Below, one piece after another: positions 1 to 7,599 of a stretch of 14,169 nt of DNA. How positions within the stretch are numbered: position 1 is the stretch's first letter; every line of letters begins with the position of its first letter. Both the position numbers and the translations under genes were made by a program. Source of the stretch: Isohypsibius dastychi (Eukaryota; Tardigrada; Eutardigrada; Parachela; Isohypsibiidae). The notes below the pieces were generated by a model that saw only the letters and a program-made list of their open reading frames with translations, ran no database searches and was not told the origin of the DNA. The stretch lies in the NCBI GenBank assembly GCA_034696485.1, contig JAQIWT010000884.1, positions 1 through 14,169 of the forward strand, read 5' to 3'.

Positions 1-649
1 GCAACGCATCAGTGATGCTCTTGGTACAAACGATGAAGACAACTAGGAAGACTTTTGTCATGAAATATGGAATCGTGACAAAAAAGAACCACATGATGAT
101 TGTCTGCCACAGATACACTGCAATTTCCACATCGCGGAATACCCGACTGAGTGTCTGCCAGCTGATGTCTCCCTTCTGACGGATTGCTTGGCTTACGATG
201 AATTCATAATAGAAGCAAACGTCCCAAGTTATCACGATGAAACCGACAGAGACAACCAAAGCTCTCTCTTGAAATCGGTATTGGCTGCTGTGGATCTTTG
301 TCATTTTCAGAATGACAGAAATATCACACATAAAAGTTTCGGCGTGCCGAAGGTTTGGGTAAAACAGCACAAAAAACAGCGGACCTATGCAAGTATAGAA
401 TGCCGACCAGAAGTCGTCTAGTGCGCGGAGAACGTAATTGGAATCATTCTTTCCTGACTGAGCCCCGCGGTAGAATCCTACAACTGCCACTGAAAGATGG
501 ATAAGAGCAAATGCGGAACTTGCAACGAATAACGATAACCCGAAACTTTTCTGCAGTAGTGTCTTCCACTTTGAATAAGGAGCGGCATGGGGTACGGGCG
601 ATATACCGAAAACGCGAAGGATCGAGCGAGAAACACCAAAACACTCCAT
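1..649 (-). CDS. GRL gene A: gustatory-receptor-like 7TM protein, 3' part beyond the window
   Basis: The frame is open without a stop from an ATG at 649 to the left edge, giving 216 codons of the N-terminal half; the rest lies outside. It matches genes C and F block by block: MECFGVS at the start, KWKTLL before TM1, NYVLRALDDFWSAFY and GPLFFVLF around TM2, ITWDVCFYYE at the end of TM3, and LWQTIIMWFFFVTIPYF in TM4. No frameshift or stop is seen, so it is probably functional. The loop after TM1 carries a sequon (NDS), as in the paralogues. It is the most diverged of the minus-strand copies and lies downstream of B in the same direction. Family membership is read from the sequence; the gustatory-like assignment rests on the complete paralogues C and F. 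Confidence 0.85.
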   Translation of the reverse strand, partial: MECFGVSRSILRVFGISPVPHAAPYSKWKTLLQKSFGLSLFVASSAFALIHLSVAVVGFYRGAQSGKNDSNYVLRALDDFWSAFYTCIGPLFFVLFYPNLRHAETFMCDISVILKMTKIHSSQYRFQERALVVSVGFIVITWDVCFYYEFIVSQAIRQKGDISWQTLSRVFRDVEIAVYLWQTIIMWFFFVTIPYFMTKVFLVVFIVCTKSITDAL

Positions 650-1118
650 GAAGCTGATTACGATAATAATGCACAACAACAGTTTGACTACCCTGTTTGA
701 GGCTGATCTTCAAATATTACTCTGGACAAGCCAAAAGCGCAGAGTTAACGCGGGAAAATAGCACAGCTCGATTCTCTGCATCGAAATATCATCGTATGTT
801 GTGGTTGGGAAAGCAACAGGGCGGACACACCGAGCATCTGCAAAGTTATCGACGTCGAACCGGAGCGGTCACGTGTTCTAGGAATCTGCGGGCCTCAGCC
901 TCAATCGGGGGGGGGGGGGGAGGATATCATCACACGCAAGCATGACGCATAACGAAACAGTGTGCCGCTCACATCTTTTTCTGGGTGAGACACTTGGTAA
1001 CGAGTAAGTTCGCTCTCTCACGGCTTAACAATGTGATAAAAAGAATCTAAGGCACTCGGATCAGCAAATATCATGCAGTTCTATGTCACAAAGGTTGCTA
1101 CTGTGCAGAAATCTGGAG
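650..1118. other. Intergenic stretch between GRL A and pseudogene B, with a G14 tract
   Basis: No gene is seen. It should hold the promoter of A (minus strand, start at 649) and the region 3' of pseudogene B. A run of 14 G lies at 907-920. Short open frames here show no family similarity and are taken as chance. Confidence 0.5.
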
Positions 1119-2260
1119 CTACATATTTGCAGTTGTTTCGTTTGCTGTTGTTTGACCGATCGGGGAGCTGGTAAAGACCTCCTTCGCAATGAATCCAAAA
1201 GAAAAGACGAATGTGAACATCTGCAAAATACTGGTTAATTGGTGTATCTAACAACTTGATGAAGTGGGAGAGAATCACTTTTACACGAAGGAAGGGGTGA
1301 CAGGGAAATCGTAGGCTGCGTAGAAAGCAATTGGTTGAGCCTCACACATGTATCGGAACGCATACATGACAGCAGCAAAACGGCGACCTGCGTCGGACTG
1401 CATTATCGGAAGGTTTTGTCAGCAATGTTGTCTTTGACAGCCGCACTCTGAAAGCACTTCGAACTCAAGAAACCTGAGTTTGGATACATACAGTATGTAC
1501 CTGTTTGTGCCAGTTACCCAGTTGGTAAGATCCCAGCAGTACATGAAATGTGAATACGGCCATTCCCAGTAGAGTGACCGCGATCGTCCTGACTGTTGAT
1601 TCTGCGGTGAATCCGACCATATAGCCAACAAAACTCAGCACTCCCAGGAAATCAGCAGCAAACATCAGCTTGAAACATCGACAGAACGCGGTTGAAAATT
1701 TTCTTGGGAAAAGTGTCAATTTTCCGTAATGGTCAAAAAGTGTTTCGATTCTGTTGCATTCGATCGGCCATTCCTTGTCAGAAAGCGGTTCTTTGTTAAG
1801 ATGAGCCAAGTTAGCGTTTAAAACTGTGATCGCACCGGTTAAGATCTTGGAACTGATGACAAAAGAGACCAGCCCAACTTTTGCAATGAAAAATGGAATG
1901 GTCGCTGCAAAGAAATGCATTGTCGCCGCTTGCCATAAATATGTCACTAAATAGTTACTGTAGGTGAACCACTTGACGTAACGCTCCGCCGGATAGAATT
2001 CGTAGAAATAACAAGCGTCCCACCCCACAATTACAAATCCCATAAAAATGACCAAGTTTCTGTCAATGTTTCGATATTTTACACTTCACTGATTGCTCAA
2101 AACAAGAATAACAAGAGTGTCGCGGTGCAATGATTGTATACGCTGACGGTTTATGTAAAACAGAAGTAAAATCAGCGGACCGGTGAATAGGCGAAAACTC
2201 GCCCCGAAATTGTCCAGCGCTCGGAGCAGGTTGTTCGTGCCGTTATTCCCGGATCAACCA
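1119..2260 (-). pseudogene. GRL pseudogene B: 5'-truncated, with stops, a 10-bp deletion and a lost intron
   Basis: Homology to E and C begins near 2260 at the loop before TM2 (NNLLRALDNF) and runs to a stop ending at 1119. About the first 75-80 codons are missing and replaced by unrelated DNA. A TGA interrupts exon 1 near 2066-2068, where E has an arginine codon (NQRNVRYRN). Exon 1 ends with CAG at 1501; intron 1 is 1448-1500 (GTACAT...TTTCAG). The exon 2 region lacks 10 bp relative to E between two GAC repeats, giving a frameshift and an in-frame TAA. Exon 2 then runs directly into exon 3 (GRRFAAVMYAF) with no intron 2. Exon 3 ends in a TAA near 1278 with no GT donor. Exon 4 (1119-1220) follows a good TTTTGCAG acceptor and reads MFTFVFSFGFIAKEV. 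Expression as a full receptor is very unlikely. Confidence 0.87.
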
Positions 2261-2586
2261 AATTGCATTTCGGTGGGAAGTGGATATTTAAAATTGTTAG
2301 GTTTGGAGTTATTTGAATCAAATTGCTCCCTGCTAACACTTAGATCCAGATAAATCAACACATAAGTTTGTTGGAATGAGACCTTTTCAGATTCTGCCAG
2401 TAGCGTTTGACGAGAGCGATTTATAGCAAACGCCACGCAACCACTAGCCGACACAACTATTCTGCATGCTAAATTTGGACCCCCCCCCCTGAAATTTAAG
2501 CAGCAAATTCTATGCGAAGCAAAGATGAAAACGTTTCTTGACACAAAAACGCGTGATGGTCAAGAAAAAGATCGGTTTAAGGATTT
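2261..2586. other. Unrelated DNA replacing the 5' end of B, with a C10 tract
   Basis: No gene is recognised between the break in pseudogene B and the stop codon of C. A run of 10 C at 2480-2489 is flanked on both sides by AAATTT. This could be an inserted element or a deletion join, but no terminal repeats are visible at the breakpoint. Confidence 0.4.
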
Positions 2587-4016
2587 TCACATCGTTGCAC
2601 TGGCTATCTTGTCCGATTTGCACCCATATGTAACTCCTGTTAAGACTTCTTTAGCAATGAATCCGAATGAAGCGACAAATGTCAGCATCTAAGAAACCGA
2701 CTTTAGAATCTTGACTGAACACCCCCGCTGTGGTTTAATGTAACCGATGAATTCGTACCTTCAAAATGAACGAGCGACTGATGGGAAGATCATCCGCAGC
2801 GAAGAAAGCAATGGGCTGATGTTCACACGTATCCCGGAAAGCGTGAAGCGCTATCTCCATCCGGCGTCTCTGGAAAGTTCGGTGACTTTTTAATTACATA
2901 TATGCACAAGTCAGAACTATACAGTCCCCACCTTGTCAGTTTGCATCAACGGAACGAATCTTCGTGTCAGCTGGACAACGTTGTCCTTGACAATCGAGCT
3001 CTAAGGATAAAATGTCACACCAACAATTTACTCTGCATTAACAAACTCACTTGGTGATACCAATGAGCCAACTGCTGGGATTCCCAAACAATATAAAAAG
3101 TACACACCACAATACCCAAGAGGGTGATCCCAATTGTCGTCGCAGTCGTTGTAGCTGTGAAACCGACCAGATAGCCAACAAAGCTCAGCACCCCAAGGAA
3201 ATCAGAGATAAACATCAGGAGATAGCACTGGTGAAACGCACGGGAGAAATTCCTCGAGAAATTCAACAATTTTGCATAAACATCCAGAAGAGCTTCCACT
3301 TCACTGCACTTCTCTGAATAGTGTTTTTCGGCGTGAGAAATAGGCTCCGTCAAAAGAACACGGAGCTCGGTGTTTAGTGCCTTGATCGCGTCCGTTAAAA
3401 TCTTGGTGTCGACCATGAAAGAAACCATGCCGACTTTCGACAAGAAAAAGGGCAATGTACCCAGAAAGAGCCAGAGAATAGCTGACTGCCATAAATGAAG
3501 ATCGAGTCCTACATGATGAAAACCAATAGCTTTGGTATTCATCGTTATGTTATGTTCCATTGGATAGTATTCGTAAAAATAGCAGGTATCCCATCCAACA
3601 ACGATGAACCCCATAAAAATGACCAGGTTTCTATCGAGAAGTTGATATTTACCGGAGGGGATCTTGGCAAAAGCAAGGATCTTAGGTATATCGTGGTGGA
3701 AAACTTCAATTCGTCGCCGACTTTGATAAAAAAGAAGGAAAAACAGCGGCCCGGTGAAAACATAGATTGCAGACCAGAAGTCATCCAACGCACGAAGAAT
3801 ATAGTTCGTATCGTTACCGCCAGTCCGAGTTCCATTGTAAAACTGAACCACGGCCACGGCCAGCTGAAGCCAAGCATACAAGAAACTTGCGACAAACAGC
3901 AAAAATGCAAAACATCTTCGTAAAAGGGTCTTCCATCGGGGTGTGTGATTCGTGGTTGGAGTATATGAAAAACCCGAGATTCCAAGTATCAAAGTTGAGA
4001 TTCCCGAGTATTCCAT
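2587..4016 (-). CDS. GRL gene C: intact four-exon gustatory-receptor-like 7TM protein
   Basis: Predicted 415-residue membrane receptor. Exons: 3051-4016, 2932-3000, 2759-2869 and 2587-2688. Introns are 50, 62 and 70 bp, all phase 0, with donors GTGAGT, GTGGGG and GTACGA and acceptors CCTTAG, TTCCAG and TTCTTAG. The start is the ATG at 4016 (MEYSGIS), which aligns with D and F. Seven hydrophobic segments are visible, with a long loop between TM4 and TM5 and a basic loop between TM6 and TM7. Sequons NGT and NDT follow TM1 and NIT follows TM3, so these loops would be outside and the N-terminus inside, as in insect gustatory and odorant receptors. The last exon starts at MLTFVASFGFIAKEV, the place of the TYhhhhhQF motif, which is not conserved. 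C has six extra C-terminal residues relative to F. Divergent to D; closest relative is F. Ligand unknown. Confidence 0.88.
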
Positions 4017-4419
4017 TGCTGTCAAGAAAAAATAGAGCACGTCTGCTTTTGGTAGTTCACGGAGCGCTGAGAGGTTTGTTAAAATGACGATTCTTCTGAT
4101 GAAATGATATGATCAGAAATGATGCTGGACATAAATTCTGCAACCGGGAGGCAGAACAGGGGCAGAACAGGGAAAAATAATTTTCGGAACTGGCCGAGTA
4201 TGACCCTGTCAGATGGTATAGTTGCATAATATCAAGGCCGAGCGGCGAACGTTGGTGGGTGGGGGATGAATGGTGGTGCCTACCCACGTGTTTGACGTTG
4301 TGTGAATATAGTTTCGAAGGATTACTGGTCCATGAACAAGTGCCACTCCAGGATAGTGTATGCCATCCAAATCATCTAACAAACCCGGTAACTTGTTTCC
4401 ACTTCTATGTACGTATGTC
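4017..4419. promoter_or_regulatory. Shared 5' region between divergent GRL genes C and D
   Basis: These 403 bp separate the start codons of C (minus) and D (plus), so both promoters must lie here or in the flanking 5' exons. The C-proximal part (about 4061-4124) is clearly similar to the DNA upstream of F (about 13875-13935), including GGAGCGCTGAGAGG and AAATGATATGAT. An exact 11-bp tandem repeat, GGCAGAACAGG, sits at 4150-4171. No clear TATA box was identified. Confidence 0.5.
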
Positions 4420-5393
4420 ATGAAGTATTTTGGTGTCTCAGATTGGCTTCTCACGCTCTTTGGTTACGAACGTCCCAAACTCACCCGTGCTGTGCCCAGA
4501 TGGAAGATTCTTCTTCGAAGAGGTTTTGGAATTACACTATTTCTCGCAAGTTTTGGTCATGCATTGCTTCAATTCACATTGCTTCAATTCACTTTGGCCA
4601 GCATCAACTTCTACCGTGGAACCCGATCCAGCAGCACAAACTACCTTCTGCGCGCGATGGATGACTTCTGGTCAGCCTTTTATGTTTTTACCGGACCTCT
4701 ATTTTTCCTGCTTTTTCGCTTCAATCTTCAACACATTGAGACTTTCAGAAGGAGCCTTTCTTACCTGATAACTGTGACCAAGGCCCACACCTACAAATAT
4801 CATCTCCTCGATAAAAAACTGGTCATTTTGTTGGCATTTACCATTCCCGTTTGGGACCGCTGCTATTTTTATGAATACTATCCCGCAGAGGACAGCATCA
4901 CCCCGTACACATACAGAAATGTTTATAAAGATGCCGGATCTCAGTTTAACGTATGGCAAAATATTGTTTTATGGGTGTTTACAGCGACATTGCCATTTTT
5001 CTTGGCGAAAGTTGCTATGGTCTGGTTAATTGTTAGTTCAAAAGTGTTGGCGGGTGCCTTCTTGGTATTGAATACCGAGCAAGCTCGTATTCTAGATCAT
5101 CCAGTTTCATCATGTGAAAAGCATTATACTGAGAATGTTCGGAGGTGGAAAAGCTGTTTGAGTTTTATGGAAAGCTTCTGACCTTTGCGGGGAGTTTTTC
5201 TCGCACGTTCCGCCATTGCTACTTATTGGTGTTCATAGCTGATTTCCTTGGTGTATTGAGTTTTGTTGGTTATGTGGTCGGCTATAGAGCTGAGGCGACT
5301 ACAACAACAACTACGATTACCCTTCTGGGTATCACGGTATTTACCTTCTATATTGTGTTGGGATCAGATCAGTTTGTTGAGTGGTTTGAGCAG
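4420..5393 (+). pseudogene. GRL gene D: exon 1 with a single-base frameshift, 3' exons not found
   Basis: Exon 1 homologue of C and F on the opposite strand. The start at 4420 (MKYFGVS) aligns with the MEYSGIS starts; an in-frame ATG at 4360 would add 20 unrelated residues. The match is continuous through NYLLRAMDDFWSAFY, WDRCYFYEYYPAE and the TM4 segment. Near 5136 one base is missing (AATGTTCGG), so the frame ends at a stop near 5181. The other frame resumes at once as SEVEKLFEFYGKLL and runs through TM5 and TM6 to FEQ at 5393. The donor position then has GTCAAA, a poor splice site, and no counterparts of exons 2-4 are recognisable downstream. A 15-bp in-frame tandem duplication at 4563-4592 repeats LLQFT in TM1. 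Most likely a recent pseudogene; a sequencing error could explain the frameshift but not the missing 3' exons. Confidence 0.77.
4563..4592 (+). repeat. 15-bp in-frame tandem duplication in gene D
   Basis: ATTGCTTCAATTCAC occurs twice in a row, doubling the residues LLQFT inside the predicted TM1 of D. The paralogues have one copy's worth of sequence here, so this is a D-specific insertion. Confidence 0.9.
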
Positions 5394-6221
5394 GTCAAAC
5401 ATTTGTGACTCATCCTGGCAGTACTGGCTGTTGAGAATAGTTAAACAAGTGTCAGAGCACATTCACGTTGACACTTCATTGCCTGAGCCTCGTTTGCTGC
5501 GTTTAAGCTATGCAAATCTGCGGCAGACTACAATATCCAGCGCAATTACGGTCAAAAAGTGGTTTTCTGACTAGTTTTCGCAGTATTTTGCCGATAACTG
5601 GTTTCCATGGCAACCGATCTTGAAGAATTTTTCATTGCCGGACTCCGGAAGTGATATTGACCAAAGATCTGGTCTCATGTCTCAGTCGATTCCCCATACA
5701 TGAGTTGGAAAAGCAGTCATTCCCGGTTATACTCCAGTCACGTGACAGCATTCGTGTCTTACGGTGTTGACCGATTTCCAAAATTGTTTTTGATTAGAAT
5801 TTGCATTAGTTGATGACCAGTTCTGTAGTATAGATTTGTATGTTGAGATGTTGACACCACGTCCGCAAGATGGAAAAAACGAAAAGTTGAACACTTTAGG
5901 TCGCTGGTTTGGGTACCCAAAATGTTGACCCCCGTTCAAAAGTCTGTTTTTCCGAATTCTCAAAGAGCGAAGAAAAAGATAGAATCGGTGTCGTCGCATT
6001 ATTAAGCGAGATCATGACTATCCTCTTTGTTGGGATATTGTAGTCTAAATTTTCTACCGGATTGCAGAGCTCCAATGTAACGGAAAACCTCATCAAATTA
6101 AGACAAAGTATCTTCCGTTGATGCATGTTAACCAGGTAAGGCTGGGTCCTCACTGAAGATCTGCCCTACTTCAATGTAGGGTATTACCCTCAGAACCAGT
6201 GGCTGGAATACTGGTTCATCT
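5394..6221. other. Stretch 3' of D without recognisable genes
   Basis: This is where exons 2-4 of D should be. A frame at about 5414-5574 contains RIVKQVSEH, faintly like IVKDNVVQ of exon 2, but the rest of that exon, exons 3 and 4, and convincing splice sites are absent. The remainder to 6163 shows no gene or repeat I can support. Two perfect hairpins lie at 6164-6217. Confidence 0.4.
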
Positions 6222-6246
6222 AGAATACGGCAAGCTCGTATTCTAG
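6164..6246. repeat. Three consecutive perfect hairpins
   Basis: Stem CCCTAC/GTAGGG (6164-6169 and 6176-6181, 6-nt loop), stem GAACCAGT/ACTGGTTC (6193-6200 and 6210-6217, 9-nt loop) and stem CTAGAATAC/GTATTCTAG (6220-6228 and 6238-6246, 9-nt loop). The third lies in DNA homologous to gene D, where a near-palindrome is already present in the coding sequence, so it may be incidental. Confidence 0.6.
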
Positions 6247-6287
6247 TCATTGCTTCTTCCTAGTGTTTATATCTGATTTCCCCCGGC
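6222..6287 (+). pseudogene. GRL relic: short decayed fragment related to gene D
   Basis: Positions 6223-6250 match D 5080-5100 with three single-base gaps, including an exact 17-mer, GCAAGCTCGTATTCTAG. The match then jumps to D 5214-5247 (28 of 34 bases identical over CATTGCT...CTGATTTCC). The jump corresponds to a deletion of about 113 bp whose ends share CAT. In D these segments encode the end of the TM4-TM5 loop start (EQARILDH) and the start of TM5 (HCYLLVFIADF). No longer frame survives. It is a remnant of a further gene copy on the same strand as D. Confidence 0.62.
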
Positions 6288-6543
6288 ACAACCTTACTCT
6301 AGCCTCCCCGCCCCATCTCAGTCCAATTCTTTTTCAGCATTTGCTCTTAAATGTGATACCACTACTTACCCGAGCGGAAGGGAAACGTAGGACGCAACAT
6401 CGGTCATGGCACTGGTCATTGAATCCCTTGGTACTGGGCTGATGACTTGAGGAATGACATTTGAGTAAACGCTTCAAGGTAGGAGTAAATGTCAGTGGTC
6501 ATTACCAATGTCGGCAGTGATGTGGTTGAATTTAAAAATCTGA

Positions 6544-6607
6544 TCGATGCCGGAGTCGAATTCGAACCGCTTCCCGGTTCAGAAAACTGCAACACCACTA
6601 AGTACAG
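6544..6607 (-). repeat. Possible decayed tRNA-derived SINE promoter region
   Basis: On the minus strand a TTAGTGGT box, similar to the 3' part of a Pol III A box, is followed about 26 nt later by GGTTCGAATTC, close to the B box consensus, and then CTCCGGCA. Order and spacing suit a degraded tRNA-derived SINE head. It does not fold as a functional tRNA: the acceptor and T stems do not pair. No second copy is in the window to confirm a repeat. Confidence 0.25.
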
Positions 6608-7456
6608 GCACCTCATACCATTGTACGATATCTGGCTGTTCATGAAGGGTTATTTTGGATTCAGAGCTCTAACTGCTGTCTTCTTCCTGCTTGATCGTTT
6701 CGAACAATGTGCGGACCGGGGTCAGAGTTAAAAACTCTGAGTATCCCGCCATACAGTGCATGATTTTGTACCAGCAGCGTTACCAAGACAACTGGAATCA
6801 ACCGTATGAGTTGGATCTTCTGCAGACTGTCGTGGCGAATACAGCCAAGTCAGAGAAATCAATGGGACGACACTCGCCCAGCATTTGTAGCGCCTGGGTA
6901 CCGGTATTTCATTACATACGAGAAGATTCAACCCTTCCAATACGTAGGCTGACCGATCCATTCACGACAACGAAACCTTCGGCACAAGATCAAGTTCAAG
7001 AAAGATCCATGACTCTATGGTATCCGGAATAACTGGGAATGATCGCTGACCATTGCCGCACCGGTCTTTGTCACATCGATGCACAACGCTTGGAGCGTTA
7101 CTCCACACATACCATGTTATTTACACATCCGTAGTTTTCAATCGAAACAGGTGCTGGTTGAACGAATATCATGAAAAGAGACGACCACATGAGTTGTTGA
7201 TTTTCAAACATTTTATTTGTGGAATGCATGGCGTATCTCACGCTGACTGAAGCAAATTAAATCTACCGTACAGCACTGTGGAAGATACAATCAGCACTCA
7301 TTTCTCCAGTAGAATGAATACAGAGTATATTGTTCATTATTCACTCATGATTATTAAGAATTATCAAGAATTTGTCGCTGCATGATGTTGTACAGCATGT
7401 GTCGAGTCAGAGGAATTCTAAAAAAATCAACAGTTACGTCGGCTCTGTTTACCTGG

Positions 7457-7542
7457 GTAAGTGAAAAGCGTAAGCCGTAAGGTGAGTTTACCTTACGACA
7501 AAAACCTAACGGCCGGAAACACCTTACCTTACAGCCGGAAAC
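7457..7542. promoter_or_regulatory. Cluster of GTAAG/CTTAC motifs and a hairpin upstream of the GPCR
   Basis: GTAAG occurs at 7457, 7470 and 7477, and its complement CTTAC at 7492, 7523 and 7528: six in 76 bp. Two of them form a perfect hairpin, CGTAAGGT (7476-7483) with ACCTTACG (7490-7497). GCCGGAAAC is directly repeated at 7512-7520 and 7534-7542. The cluster lies about 60-140 bp before the ATG at 7600, so a promoter or 5' UTR role is plausible but not shown. Confidence 0.35.
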
Positions 7543-7599
7543 AGAATAAAACACGATCTCGTCAAGCATTGCCGTTTTCAGAGTAGATAAATAACTAAC

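Larger units (their letters stand above)
6300..7599. other. Long non-assigned stretch upstream of the class A GPCR
   Basis: No gene can be named. Two adjoining plus-strand frames (6489-6731 and 6691-7032) have protein-like composition, for example FMKGYFGFRALTAVFFLLDRF and RYQDNWNQPYELDLLQT, but no family is recognised and no splice structure is clear. They could be exons of an unknown gene, a dead gene or chance. A hairpin with stem CAGAGTT/AACTCTG lies around 6722-6739. A possible SINE and a cluster of GTAAG/CTTAC motifs are listed separately. Confidence 0.35.

Noticed and set aside
3495-3923. Plus-strand open frame of 142 codons inside gene C
   Set aside because: It lies antisense to an exon whose minus-strand reading is conserved in five paralogues. 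The plus-strand reading has no conserved features.
5414-5574. Exon 2 of gene D, from the RIVKQVSEH stretch
   Set aside because: The intron would be only about 28 bp with a poor donor, and the rest of the exon does not match the paralogues.
6544-6607. Functional tRNA gene on the minus strand, suggested by GGTTCGAATTC
   Set aside because: Acceptor and T-arm stems do not pair and no anticodon arm can be placed, so at most it is a decayed tRNA-derived element.
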